NCBI GenBank assembly: GCA_028753945.1
Contig: JAPNXP010000014.1
Coordinates: 4,402,001-4,466,000 of the forward strand
DNA from: Hexactinellida sp. DTS-2022
Taxonomy: Eukaryota; Porifera; Hexactinellida
DNA: 64,000 nt
Direction of reading: 5' to 3'
The notes beneath the pieces were generated by a model. That model had not been told where the DNA came from, did not search any database, and was given only the letters and a program-made list of their open reading frames with translations. Below are positions 19,731-30,996 of the stretch, in pieces; the stretch's first letter is position 1; every line of letters starts with the position of its first letter. The translations under genes were made by a program, and so were the position numbers.

Positions 19731-22700
19731 ATGGCACTACAGTCCTGTTCAATCGGACGAATTGAAGAATCTGTGTGTCATAATTTGGTACACACCCATG
19801 GAAAAGTCGGGATATTGCCGACTTTAGAGCTCTCAAAGGATGACTTCGAGTTATTAGTCTGGAGAACAGGTATTCGTAAGAATAGTTTAAAAACTATTTG
19901 TCTCCATCATCAAAAGCAGTACATCGACAAGTTTACTTTATTAAACCCTTATTGCTGTGATCCATTGGAACATCACATTGAGAATAAAAGTTACAAAGGT
20001 ATTAAGTTTATTTTATTAAAAGTATACAAACTATGCACATTTCATTCAAATTAATTTTAGGAAAAGTAACAATTACCAAAAGTAAGGCTCTAGACTTAGT
20101 AAGCTTTGATATTTCAATTGTCCCTGGGTGCAAAGTATGTTCACGTTGTTCTTCTGAGCTGTCAGAAATACTAAGTGGCAAAATAGAACATAATCCACCC
20201 TCAATAAAGACTGTAAGTTCCCCTTCAGAATTAAAGACGTTACCTGACTTCATAAGCACTGATATTCAAAGCCTACAGTCAACTCTAACTCAGGTACGTT
20301 TCTTCAAGATTTAAAAACTGTAAAATACAATCTGTAAGTATTTCATCATTTTAATATTCTAGGATATGTTAGAAGATGTAATTAGTGGACTCCCCAAAGC
20401 ACTTGAAATATCTCCAATTAGAACACATGGATCACATATTCAAGCTCGGAGAATACAGATTAAAGAAAAATTAGCAAGATTAGAAGAAAGATTAGAGGTT
20501 GTACTAGTTGGAATTTAAATTTGCTTACTTGTTGTTAATTTGATTAATAATTATTGTATATAGCTCCCCAGAATTGAAGAATCTCGTGAAGAGCTTCTTG
20601 AATCTTCAACAGAGCTTATGAGTATCTCATTATCAGTTGAACAAAAAGCTGAACAGTTTGATATACTAATGGCTTTAATTAGAGAGAAAATTTACCAATG
20701 CAATACTACACAAGAACAATTACACCTCCTTACCCTAGCGCCGCAAATTAGCTCTCGTGAAACTCTGTCAGAATTCTTCGGTGTTTCTGAACACTTAATT
20801 CGTGAGTCTCGCAAGGTATTCAAGAAGACAGGCATACTTGGAGAAATTGACAGTAAAAAAGGTTTAGTTATTGTTAAGATAAAAATGATTATTTAATTTT
20901 TGCAGTTAATTATAAAATATTTCTAAAAATAGGGAAAACATTACCTGATGAAACTATCAGAACAGTTGAGTGTTTTTACCAGGATGATGAATACACACGG
21001 CAAATGCCTGGGATGAAAGACTATGTTAGCATAGCACGCAACGTGCACGTGCAGAAAAGATTGATACTTTGTAATTTAAAAGAACTATATGCAGAGTTCA
21101 AAGAAAAGTACACAGACTTAAAGGTTTAATTAGACTTATTATTTATTGATTATTGAATTCTACCTGCAAATCTAATGTGGGACAATCCTCGAAATTAATT
21201 GATCGAAAGTTTTGTCACCTTAAGGGGAGGAAAATCTAAATATTTTCTTGGATATCAGAATGTATTTTTAAATACAGTATTTCCACCCCCCCGAAAATTT
21301 CAAGTCTGTAGGTCTTACCAGTTCCTCAATAAATTGTGAACAAACAAACAAACAAACAAACAAAAAAAAAACAAATCAGAGCAATTTCATAAATAAGATA
21401 ACTAAAATAATATTCAAATTTACAGATTAAATTTTAGATATCATTTTCAAAGTTTTGCGAACTACGGCCAAAGTGGTGTGTACTTTCAGATTCATGTGGA
21501 ACACATTCTGTATGTGTCTGCTCTATCCATCAAAATGCCATCCTCCTCGTCGATGCTCTTGATACCCAGGAAAACTACAAAGAACTAGTTTCGAAATTGG
21601 TATGTTCAGCTGATAATGCCAACTGTATGATTCATCGATGTGAATATTGTCCAGGGACCGAGAATCTCCGAAACTATCTCAAAACAATCACCAAGAATAG
21701 AAATGATCAGGTAATATATTAGGATATATTATTTTAGTTAGATGTGCCAGTGCCATACAATTGCTGTTATTTGAACATAATATTTTAATACTTTTGAATT
21801 CGTTATTAGGTACATGTTGAATATCGTCAATGGGAAAGTACTGATAAAACGAGTTTAGAGACCCATTCAGCTACCCTCAGCCAATATATCGAAGCATTAA
21901 TCACGTCGATGAATAAACTGACCTCTCACTCATACATTTCACGAGCTCAAACTTCCTATTATAAAAAGCGAAAAGATCAGCTTGATAATCAATCTGCAAT
22001 TGTTTTGCTTGACTTTGCTGAGAATTACTCATTTGTTATCCAGGATGAAGTCCAGGGATTTCATTGGAATAATATTCAAGCAACTGTGCATCCGATCGTC
22101 ATATACTACCGGCAAGATGGTTAGTTAAAGATTATTGTATAACAAAATATATATCGAGTAGCTAGCTAATTATTTAGTCGCTTACATTTAGAAATTCTCT
22201 GCAACCAATCATTCTGTTTCATTTCTGATGAAACAGAGCATGATGTCATAATGGTGCACTTAATCCAACGATTGATCATTCAGCATTTAAGAATCACGCT
22301 TCCACAAATTCGAAAACTTGAGTATTTCAGTGATGGTTGTGCTGGTCAATATAAAAATAGGAAGAATTTGTATAATTTGTGCCAGCATATGAAAGACTTT
22401 GGAATTGAAGGTATTTGGAACTTCTTCGCTACTTCGCACGGGAAATCACCATGTGACGGCATTGGTGGAACAGTGAAGAGAGTTACTGCAAGAGCAAGTC
22501 TACAAAGAACGAAAGACAACCATATAATAACACCATTACAAATGTTTAACTTTTGCTCGTCAACTCCTAGTCTTTCAACTATTAAGTTCTTTTTCATACA
22601 AAAAAAGTCAAGTAACCGAATTGCGGGAAGCAATGAAAACAAGGTAATCTTTTTTATAAATGACATGTGATTTATTGTTCGATTATCAACATTTAAATTA

Positions 22701-23182
22701 TCTATAGATTCACTAATATACAAACTATTCCAGGAACACGTAGCTTCCACCAATTTACTCCATTAAACGAAACTATAATTACAGCCAAGAAAATAAGCGA
22801 ACAAAGAGATAACAGTATTGTATATAATTTCATGAAGAATCGGGAAGAATATTCAACAAAACCTCTTGAAATACCTTACCTCAATTGTGGTGACTATATA
22901 GCCTGCATTTATGATAGTGACTGGTTTATTGGATTAGTTGAAGAAGTGTGCGAGGAAGAGGGTGACGTAAAGGTAAGTTTTCTGCATCCAAAAGGGCCTG
23001 GAAGACCAGAAAATTGTTTCTTCTGGCCATCAACAGAGGATATTTGTTATATTCCTCAAACAGACATCCTGTGTAATATAACAGCTCCAAAACCTTCTTC
23101 AAAAAGTGCACGGAAATACAAAATTTCTTCACTTGATGGAGAATTAATTTCCATGAATATTGAATCTCGAGTATGTAAATAA
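19731..23182 (+). CDS. Putative transposase of the long-TIR element, about nine exons
   Basis: Exons as I read them: 19731-19998, 20061-20293, 20363-20497, 20564-20861, 20933-21123, 21438-21710, 21810-22119, 22192-22643 and about 22734-23182, with GT/AG borders and mostly 60-100-nt introns. Frame is kept through exon 8; the last junction does not keep it, so the gene may be damaged or my acceptor wrong. Exons 1-2 have Cys/His pairs (CLHH, PGCKVCSRC) that suggest zinc binding. Exon 6 has WCVLSDSCGTHSVCVCSIHQN. Exons 7-8 have LLDFAENYSFV, then YFSDGCAGQYKN, then ATSHGKSPCDGIGGTVKR: conserved Asp positions that look like an RNase H-type DDE core. I recall similar uncharacterised proteins in many invertebrates but no family name. 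Function is inferred from the flanking TIRs. Confidence 0.7.
21196..21375 (+). repeat. CAAA-tailed retroposon, copy 1 (inside an intron)
   Basis: About 170 bp starting near GAAAGTTTTGTCACCTTAAG and ending in (CAAA)n. Relatives are at 43988-44145 and, inverted, 27565-27722. The position in the fifth intron of the putative transposase gene is seen directly. It looks like the 3' end of a LINE or a SINE. Confidence 0.75.
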
Positions 23183-23881
23183 AATATTTTATAATTAGTG
23201 AATGAATTGGTGATTAAAAATATGTGAATCTAGTTAAATATAGTGAAATACCAACATCCTTGCCTAAGATTGAGAACATGAGAAACATCATTCCACCTAA
23301 ATAATAGCGAGAAGCGAATAAAGAAGAAAATTAGTAGTTTTCTAAGTTTTCAAAAAAATTTCAAGAGGGGAAAATGACGGTAAATTTAAAATAACTTGAA
23401 GGGAATACATGGGAACCAAATCAAACTTTCTAGATATTGCAACATCCTTAATACCAATTTAGAAAAATTAAAAAAATTTGGTTCCCAAAATATCCCCGAA
23501 TGCTATGTCATAGTTCCGGTTTCACGTGACGTCATGGTTTCAGTTTCAATTTTGAGATACAAAATGTGCTTAAATTCGATTGCTGATATGATTGACGGAT
23601 TCTGCATATTATAAACTATCGTTTCTGTGAATTTAATCTCAATATTGTATAAACTGGCATTTTTACAAGAGTTTCTACTGATCAGTTAAATTAAATATTT
23701 TTTTAAAATAATTATTTTTGACGAAAATTGGAAAATTTGTCCCGCCATAATTCAACAACAACTTGACCAAACAATCTAAAAGTTACACATATATAATGGT
23801 TAGACTGGGGCTTTCAGCTAACCAACTTTCAGAGAAATCGATTGATGTTGGTGAAATGGCTGGATGATTTGACATGGAATT

Positions 23882-24249
23882 CCTCCTTGGTAATCCCATA
23901 TTGCTACCCAGGTTTTCTGCCAAATACTTGGAACTAATATTGAAGGTCTAACTCTTATTTGTCATTAAAATGGTTAATTTCGAATAAGGCTAAATAAAGT
24001 TTACTCAAATCATATTACTAGTATACCAACAAATATAAATACAGGTAAACCTCCCAAAGCGGCACCCATCGGGAGAATGATTTTGTGCCGCTTCTCGGAG
24101 GTTGCCGCTTTGGGAGGTTGCTCGTAAGGTAAAACTCCCAAAGCGGCAACAATCGGGAGAAAGATTTTGTGCCGCTTCTCGGAGGTTGCCGCTACTCGGA
24201 GGTGCCGCTTTGGGAGGTTTACCTGTAGTATATTGCCAGAAGAAGTATT
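23882..24249. other. Insertion in the right TIR
   Basis: The left arm reads continuously GGAGGAATTCC beside AACATAGTTACC, whereas the right arm is split here by about 365 bp that contain the pogo MITE at 24042-24225. Whether the whole block is one insertion is unclear. Confidence 0.6.
24042..24225. mobile_element. pogo/Tigger-type MITE, AAGCGGC family
   Basis: Ends CAGGTAAACCTCCCAAAGCG and CGCTTTGGGAGGTTTACCTG flanked by TA (24040-24041 and 24226-24227). The interior is nearly a head-to-tail dimer of CTCCCAAAGCGGCA...TGCCGCTTCTCGGAGG. Confidence 0.88.
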
Positions 24250-24518
24250 CAGTTAATTAAACATAGTTGCCAAGTCATTTTGTAGAATTGTCACTACATC
24301 ATTGTTTTGTTCAAGTATTCTTTACATTATTGCAATGACAATGCGAAAATTTATGAGGGGGTCATTTTCTCACGGGGCTTGCATAATGAAATGACCCCGT
24401 GAGAAAATGCTCCCTAAACGGTATCCATGGTTCATATGAAGGGGGGGTCATTTTCTCATGGGGCCAATTTCTCATGCAACACGACTATTGTTTGTTGAAT
24501 ACTGATCTGTACAGTATG

Positions 24519-24642
24519 CAGTAGATGCCGGATATAAGAACATTCTACTAAAAAAGGTTGCCATATACCCTATATACTTTATGCCGGTTATAAGAACATT
24601 AAATGCAGTTCCCGACGATGTTCTTATAACCGGCATCCACTG
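24519..24642. mobile_element. pogo/Tigger-type MITE, CCGG-TATAAGAAC family
   Basis: Ends CAGTAGATGCCGG and CCGGCATCCACTG with the word TATAAGAACATT three times, once inverted. The right flank is TA and the left flank TG, so one target base has mutated. Confidence 0.75.
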
Positions 24643-24744
24643 TATTATAGTTTACTTGATCTATTGTAAAATTCGATTGTTAGACTATATACGTAAATCG
24701 ATTTCTATTGGTAATGACCATAGTTTATCACATACTATTATCTG

Positions 24745-25395
24745 ATGTTAGATGGTTATCGAATTATCTTTAGCTATATTATGCAACTTCTAATCATAGC
24801 ATTTTGTTATATGCTCGTAATCCAGCTACACAAATGGTACATCCTAAACAAGTATCCTGTGCGTATGGCACACACACTGCGTACTCTATTGGTGCTTGGG
24901 TCGGGCGGACACACCACTGAAATGCTATACATTCTCTCAGGCTTAGACTTAGCTCGCTACTGGCCGCGTCATTACGTCACGGCTCGAAGCGATGAGGCTA
25001 GTGCCCGTAGATTGGTAGACGTGGGACTAGCTGATGTAGGCGTGGCGGTAGAGACCGTGCCTCGCGCGAGAGAGGTCGGGCAGAGCTATTCCTTATCTCT
25101 GTTTTCCACACTCTACGCATTGCTTTACAGTGTTATTTTGCTCATACGTATCCGGCCTAGAATATTAATTTGCAATGGACCAGGGGCGTGTGTTCCTATC
25201 TGTTTGGCAGCAGTTATTATTCGTAACTTAACCTTGTTCTACATTCAAATAGTGTATATTGAGAGCATTTGCCGAGTGAGAACTCTCTCTCTGTCTGGCA
25301 AGATACTCTACCCTCTGGCTGACCAATTCCTAGTACAATGGCAGGACCTGACTACTAGATACCCTAAAGCCAAGTTTGTTGGGAGAGTTATGTAA
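24745..25395 (+). CDS. ALG14: UDP-GlcNAc transferase subunit ALG14
   Basis: A complete 216-residue frame, the usual size. One N-terminal hydrophobic segment (residues about 10-30) would anchor it in the ER membrane facing the cytosol. It recruits the catalytic partner ALG13, and together they add the second GlcNAc to dolichol-PP-GlcNAc in N-glycan assembly. Diagnostic blocks: LLVLGSGGHTTEML (Gly-rich nucleotide-sugar fold start), RHYVTARSDEASARR, ICNGPGACVPICLAA, IVYIESICRVRTLSLSGKILYPLADQFLVQW, and the C-terminal end after YPKAKFVGRVM. No intron. The GC content is higher than in the flanks. The next gene starts 317 bp downstream in the same direction. Confidence 0.95.
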   Translation: MLDGYRIIFSYIMQLLIIAFCYMLVIQLHKWYILNKYPVRMAHTLRTLLVLGSGGHTTEMLYILSGLDLARYWPRHYVTARSDEASARRLVDVGLADVGVAVETVPRAREVGQSYSLSLFSTLYALLYSVILLIRIRPRILICNGPGACVPICLAAVIIRNLTLFYIQIVYIESICRVRTLSLSGKILYPLADQFLVQWQDLTTRYPKAKFVGRVM

Positions 25396-25712
25396 TATTA
25401 ATACATACTCTTGTATTTATGTTGTAGCTTGAAGATTGTAACAATGGTCACAATTAGCATGTATTTTCATTTTTAACACTGTCCCTAATTTCCTAAGTAA
25501 ATACGCAACTACTTATTTCTTCCAATTTAATTTATATTATACGTTATTTATTCGGACCTTTCAAACGTTACATAACGGAAATTCCTGAAAATTTGACACT
25601 CTTTTTTGGCACAAAGAAATGGTCTACCACACATTGGTTACCCCCTCCCCTTGGAAATGTTACGTCACGTTTGAACTGCCTATTTATATTTACTAGCACT
25701 TAATTAATTAAA

Positions 25713-27290
25713 ATGGATAATTCAAAAACTCCAATTCTATCAGCCAATCCCGTTTATGAGAAATTTGGTACGGAATTTTCAGATGCAAATCTTCACGAGC
25801 CTGACAACACCGCAGTTAACAATAGTGAGCTGTCCCCTTCTGTATCTCGACTGAGACTGACCTACTTCCACTCAGGACGTTTGGAAGCATTCTGTGACGC
25901 TGTACTCTCCATCCTAGCAACCATCCTGATGACTCCCCTAAAGTTCTCTTCTGATCAGATGGCTGAATTTAATCTGAGAGAACTGCTAACCAGATCACAC
26001 AGCGCATTCTTTATTGCTGTTCCACAGTTTATGATTCAATTCCTCTTCTTTGCTTCTGTTTTCTTATTCATTGTATCTGTCTGGTACCGTCACATGAAGA
26101 TATTCTACCTCTACCCTGTGGCGGACAACTTTACCCTTTGGCTAAATATATTGTTTCTCCTCGCATGCAGTTTCTTGCCGCTATCTACTACTTTTCTTAA
26201 CATAGGCACTGTTCCGACTGTTATTGCCTTGCTTTTTCTTTCTACGTTAGTTATTGGGTTAGTTCAGTCAATACAGATAGTGTATGGAAACTGTCTCGGG
26301 TCCTCTCTGCCTTCTCACACCGGCACTGAGGACGTGGGAAAGGCGATTATAGGCTTTCAAATCGCATCCTATTTCTTTACTCCTGTTTTATTATTGATTT
26401 CGCTCTGTTTCTCATTCATCAGTGGTGTAGGTCCCACGATTGCGAGCATTGTTGTGTATATTATGGTTTTTGGCGGAAAAACGATTATCATTTTCGAGAA
26501 GTGCTACGCTCGTTACAGACTTCGAAGAGACCCTTTAGACATATTTCATTTGATTCTTCAAAAGTTTAACAGTGCAGTGTCCAAGTCTCGAGTTGAGTTC
26601 TTCACTGACGGAGTGTTTGCTATCGTGGCTACGATAATTATACTGGATTCTACTTCAGATCTATCTGACAGCATCAACAATTATAATTTCACTGATTTAC
26701 CTAACATGGGTAAGACAGAAAACATATGGGAATTGAATAATTTAGTGAATCATATTTTATACACAACAAGATTTTCAATCTACAGTTACATAATGTGTTT
26801 CCTTATCGTATGTTTATTTTGGTATGTGAATCACTCAATATTTCATTACATCCGTCGAATAAGTAAGCTGATGACTACGGTTAATATGTTGTGTCAAATG
26901 TTTGTTTGCCTTATCCCATTATGTGCGAATATATTAGTTGGATATGGTAATAGGCCAGGAACTGACAATCTCACACTCGCTATCACATTCACTTGTGTCA
27001 CTCTGTTCATTATTAGCATATTACAAATATTTTTATGGTTAATAGTCCGTTTCTGGACCCGAGATGCCCTTACACAAGACTTGGAGTATGTGGCTGATAT
27101 ACAAATGATTTTGCGTTTGTTATTGATGCCAATAGTATCTTTCATATTTTTCTCCGTCAATGCATTTTCTTCTAATGATATATCCCTACTCTGTCTCTTT
27201 TTATTCTTCGCGGGCATCATGCCTGCACTCATTCTAATCGAGTTTCTTTACTTCCTATTCTATCTTATTATGAAAAAGTTGAAGATGTAA
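25713..27290 (+). CDS. TMEM175: TMEM175 endolysosomal potassium channel
   Basis: An uninterrupted 525-residue membrane protein with two homologous six-helix repeats. Each repeat opens with the family signature: GRLEAFCDAVLSILATILM near residue 53 and SRVEFFTDGVFAIVATIII near residue 288. TMEM175 proteins form K+-selective leak channels in late endosomes and lysosomes; two repeats per chain and two chains make the pore. Human TMEM175 is about 504 residues, so the length fits. In the first repeat the usual F-S-D is F-C-D. The N-terminal 45 residues are hydrophilic. No intron. The start is the ATG at 25713, after a run of AT-rich 5' sequence. Confidence 0.9.
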   Translation: MDNSKTPILSANPVYEKFGTEFSDANLHEPDNTAVNNSELSPSVSRLRLTYFHSGRLEAFCDAVLSILATILMTPLKFSSDQMAEFNLRELLTRSHSAFFIAVPQFMIQFLFFASVFLFIVSVWYRHMKIFYLYPVADNFTLWLNILFLLACSFLPLSTTFLNIGTVPTVIALLFLSTLVIGLVQSIQIVYGNCLGSSLPSHTGTEDVGKAIIGFQIASYFFTPVLLLISLCFSFISGVGPTIASIVVYIMVFGGKTIIIFEKCYARYRLRRDPLDIFHLILQKFNSAVSKSRVEFFTDGVFAIVATIIILDSTSDLSDSINNYNFTDLPNMGKTENIWELNNLVNHILYTTRFSIYSYIMCFLIVCLFWYVNHSIFHYIRRISKLMTTVNMLCQMFVCLIPLCANILVGYGNRPGTDNLTLAITFTCVTLFIISILQIFLWLIVRFWTRDALTQDLEYVADIQMILRLLLMPIVSFIFFSVNAFSSNDISLLCLFLFFAGIMPALILIEFLYFLFYLIMKKLKM

Positions 27291-27564
27291 CACATGTAAA
27301 TTTATTATTTTAATTGTTAATACAACAAATTATATTGATTTTTCTCTTTGTCCTTGGTTGGTAATGTTTGATGTGATGTTTGTGAATTGTAATTTAACTA
27401 GCGCGCTTGGCTCGCTAGGTCGCCACGTGACAGGATGCATCCTCACAACAACCGCGGACCAGTTGTTGTGTCCAATGTGCATAGGCGTCTACGCAAATAG
27501 TATTATTGGGGACTTAGTTCCTCAAATCGTTGATAATTCTATCTTATATATTAAATCACAAATA
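27291..27564. other. 3' flank of TMEM175
   Basis: AT-rich. A 30-bp GC patch at about 27398-27430 (GCGCGCTTGGCTCGCTAGG) has no assigned role. Confidence 0.4.
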
Positions 27565-27722
27565 TTTTTTGTGTGTTTGTTTGGAATTGATTGAGGAACT
27601 GATAAGAGCTACAGACTTGAAATTTGCATGGGGTTAGGGAATACACTATCTTAGAAACAATTTCTAATATATAAGAAAAATATTTACATATTCCCTCACA
27701 AAAGATGACAAAACTTTTAACC
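27565..27722 (-). repeat. CAAA-tailed retroposon, copy 2
   Basis: Inverted copy of the 21196-21375 repeat with tail CAAACAAACACACAAAAAA at its end (lower coordinates). About 20-25% diverged by eye. Confidence 0.7.
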
Positions 27723-28033
27723 AAAACACTGGCGTACCTGTATCACTAGCGATTTAGGGACCCCACGACCACAAAACGCTAGCGATATAGGGACCGCACG
27801 ATCACAAAACGCTAGCGATTTGGGGATCCCCGTCCCTATATCGCTAGCGTTTTAGGGACCCAGAGGACCCAAAACGCTAGCGTTTTAGGGATCTCCGTCC
27901 CTAAAACGCTAGCAATATAGGGACGGGGATCCCCAAATCGCTAGCGTTTTGTGATCGTGCGGTCCCTATATCGCTAGCGTTTTGTGGTCGTGGGGTCCCT
28001 AAATCGCTAGTGATACAGGTACGCCAGTGTTTT
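27723..28033. mobile_element. 311-bp palindrome built from CGCTAGCG words
   Basis: Arms start AAAACACTGGCGTACCTG and end with the exact complement. Between them the word CGCTAGCGtttTAGGGAC and variants recur about ten times, symmetric around about 27878. Nearly perfect, so recent. A smaller fragment of the same words is at 28735-28850. No target duplication could be fixed. Confidence 0.85.
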
Positions 28034-28430
28034 GGGTATCCTCGTTTCTGTGCCCTAAATTACTAGAGATTTAGGGACCTAAGTTTACATAAAGTGGGTA
28101 TATCCTAAACTAAAGGTCTAAAGTGATTATGTGACACTTGATGGTATATAAATAGGTAATTATAATTCCTACGGTAACTAACACTACATTTCTTTACAAA
28201 TTTCACACGCCCCCTTATAGTTTGGGTTTGTCCACGCCAGTATCAGGATCCGGCGATCCGCATACATTCTTCGTGAACAATCTGCATATTGTATCATTTT
28301 CCTCCTTCCTGAATACGGCGTTTACAAAATATATCGATCCTCTCTCTATTTTTCACTTAGAAAGATTTTTCACTTTCTATTTTTCTATTTATCACTCAAA
28401 AACTAAAGATAGTGAAGGATTTGGGCAATA
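28034..28430. other. Gene-free spacer
   Basis: An 87-codon frame at 28222 overlaps the next MITE and has no support. Nothing else recognised. Confidence 0.4.
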
Positions 28431-28500
28431 CAATGCAACCTCGATTATCCGGACTCATTTGAGTGTTCCCAAAAAGTCCGGATAATCGAGGTTGCACCTG
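28431..28500. mobile_element. 70-bp pogo-type MITE
   Basis: Ends CAATGCAACCTCGATTATCC and GGATAATCGAGGTTGCACCTG flanked by TA (28429-28430 and 28501-28502). Two 26-bp arms around a short loop: little more than a pair of TIRs. Confidence 0.85.
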
Positions 28501-28734
28501 TATTAGAAGACTATGCCTTGAGCGTATAGGTTTTATTTAGTTGGCCTAGGGCAGGTTTTTTTTAAAGGTTCAGGCCTTGGTGTAACTCAACACTGCAGAG
28601 GCCGCTGCCGACCCGAATCGTGGTGTAATTCCAAAAAATCTTGGTGCAAATTTTACACCAAGATCGGCCTTTTAAAAAACCCTGGCCTAGGGTATGCCTT
28701 GTGACTATAGGTTCTATATGGGTGGCCTTGGGTG

Positions 28735-28850
28735 GGGTCCCTATATCTCTGAATTGATCCCTATATCGCTAGCGTTTTTGGGATCCAAGGGATCCCTAAA
28801 ACGCTAGCGATATAGGGACGGGGATCCCTAAATCGCTGGATACCTAAAAC
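28735..28850. repeat. CGCTAGCG word fragment
   Basis: TATCGCTAGCGTTTTTGGGATCC and its inverse around 28755-28845; partial relative of the 311-bp palindrome. Confidence 0.65.
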
Positions 28851-28859
28851 GCGCTTACA

Positions 28860-29716
28860 CCGGTCTCGAAAATTTGGGCAAACTTTTTTATAGCGACAAA
28901 TTCAAAGGACCATCGCAATCATTTTGAAAATTAAGGCCCCTATCTGAACATTTCATAAATTGAGATTAGTGTTTTTGAACAGTATTCAATAAATTATTAC
29001 TAGCTGCACTGAAAATTTCAACTCAATCGGGACTATACTTTTAGTGTAATAACCTTTTGAAGATTCCTACGTCATTTGTCACCATGGGAGGTCCATTCTT
29101 AAAAAGTTTTTTTAAGGGATTTGAAGCATATCTTATCCTATATACATGCAATATCCTTTTAACTCGCTATGTAGTATGTCTCCATGTAAATCTCGGTAAT
29201 AGACCTAAATTTAGCACTTTTTGACTATACCAAAATTAAAAAATCCAGTCAATTGACGTCAAAATTGTGATAATTATATATATAAAGTGGGCGAATAAAA
29301 CGATTATGGGTCAATTATTTTTGCTTCGTCACCCCCATGTGAGAGCCCCAGAAGAGTCAAAGTGCTAAATTTAGGTCTATTACCGAGATTTACATGGAGA
29401 CATACTACATAGCGAGTTAAAAGGTCATTGCATGTATATAGGATAAGATATGCTTCAAATCCCTTAAAAACACTTTTTAAGAATGGACCTCCCATTGTGA
29501 CAAATGACGTAGATTCTTCAAAAGGTTATTACATTAAAAGTATAGTCCCGATGAGTTGAAATTTTCAGTGCAGCTAGTACTTATTGTATACTGTTCAAAA
29601 ACACTCTAATCTCAATTTCTGAAATGTTCATAGAGGGGCATTAATTTTCAAAATGATTGCCGGAGGCCCTTTTGAATTTGTCGCTATAAAAAGTTTGCCC
29701 AAATTTTCGAGACCGG
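28860..29716. mobile_element. Foldback element, about 370-bp arms
   Basis: The left arm starts CCGGTCTCGAAAATTTGGGC and the right arm ends with the complement. Arms span about 28860-29226 and 29349-29716 with a 120-bp spacer. Similar by eye at about 90%. Frames of about 60 codons occur in the arms on the minus strand but are not supported. Target duplication not found. Confidence 0.8.
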
Positions 29717-30990
29717 CATGGGAGCTTAAATCGCGAATTATACCCTAAAGTATCAGAATCAGGGATAAAACTTAACTTGCCAGAGGTTGGTCACGGAATC
29801 TTATATTTTACCCTACTATCATGTCAGTTATGAATTTTCAGATCTCGCCTTATTTGCTTTTATGGCAATTTGCGCCTTATTTGTATCGGACAGTGACACC
29901 AATTAAACTATCTGTGAGAACCAAGAAGAACCCTCCGATAAGATTCAAAACCATCGAAATCAATATAGATCATATCCTGTGCAAACCTACCGAAGTAGAG
30001 GTAATAATAATAAAATAATACCAGGACAGCATATTGGCCAGGATATTGAAATACAACAAATTAAATCATCGCTTAATTTCATTTTCAAGAATGTCGGAAT
30101 AAATTACAAAGGGCACCAAAGCCGCAACTGGGCAAACTGAATATGAGAGTTATAAAGATTTAATTTCGGCATGCTGGAAAAAAATTGTTAGCCGCTCGCT
30201 TCATGGAGTAAATGTTGCTAATTATATTTTTGAGACAAATCCGCAATTTAAATTCTCTAACTTGAAATTTTTTAAATTAAGTCAATTGTTAAATTTGCTT
30301 ATCCAAAATTCCCATAGACAAATGGATGACTGAACCTTACGTATATATTATGTGTTATTTACTAAATTATACAGCCAAAGTTTGTAGAAGTGGATTTCCA
30401 AGCTGGTGATCGAGTGGATATGTTTCCCTATTTTTGTAAAAAAATATCAATAAATATTCATATTATAAATTTCGAAATGCAAAATTCGTGTTCAGCATAT
30501 TGTTTACCTATTATAACATTTGGAACTTAGTTTATATCTCAATTATAAATGCGGGTTCTTTCCCCCATCACTTTAATACAATCCGGACAAACAAACAAAC
30601 AACAATCGAGTTTTAATTAATAATGATAATTTAGATTATCTAATCGAAAAAGAGCAAGGTCGAATATTCGCAAAAAATTCGTGCAATAGAAAATTCTCTG
30701 TTATGCGAAGCCAACTGATTATGAAACCAAAGCATGTTTAATAGTATTCTAGAGTATTCAACTGACACCTTGTGTATGTGTATTTAACCTGCTTTCCCAG
30801 TTTGTATTGGTTTACTACTATTAGTACTGGATTCCTAACAATTCATTATTAGATATTTATTGGTGTAGTTATAACTTACAGCTATGTATCCTTACTTCAG
30901 CCAAACAATTGAATTAGCGGGTAACTAGAGGTCATCGTTCAGATATAACTTAATACTATATGCAGATAAATATTCTCATCTACATATACT
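29717..30990. other. Gene-free stretch with a CAAA retroposon end
   Basis: AT-rich. CCGGACAAACAAACAAACAA at 30584-30603 looks like another retroposon tail. A 65-codon frame at 29821 has no recognisable motif. Confidence 0.5.
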
Positions 30991-30996
30991 TACATT

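Larger units (their letters stand above)
17816..24476. mobile_element. Long-TIR DNA transposon with multi-exon transposase
   Basis: Ends CATGAGAAATTG and CAATTTCTCATG open long inverted repeats: 17816 to about 19245 on the left and about 23365-24476 on the right, each about 740-765 bp after removing later insertions. Identity between the arms is high, so it is fairly young. Subterminal words (C/G)TGAGAAAATGACCCC occur several times in each arm and may be transposase-binding sites. Later insertions are a 665-bp element in the left arm, about 365 bp in the right arm, a pogo MITE just inside the left arm and a retroposon tail in an intron. I could not find a clean target duplication. Confidence 0.85.

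Noticed and set aside
18999-23614. Two near-identical 72-codon frames (18999-19217 minus, 23396-23614 plus)
   Set aside because: They are the two TIRs of one transposon and have no coding support.
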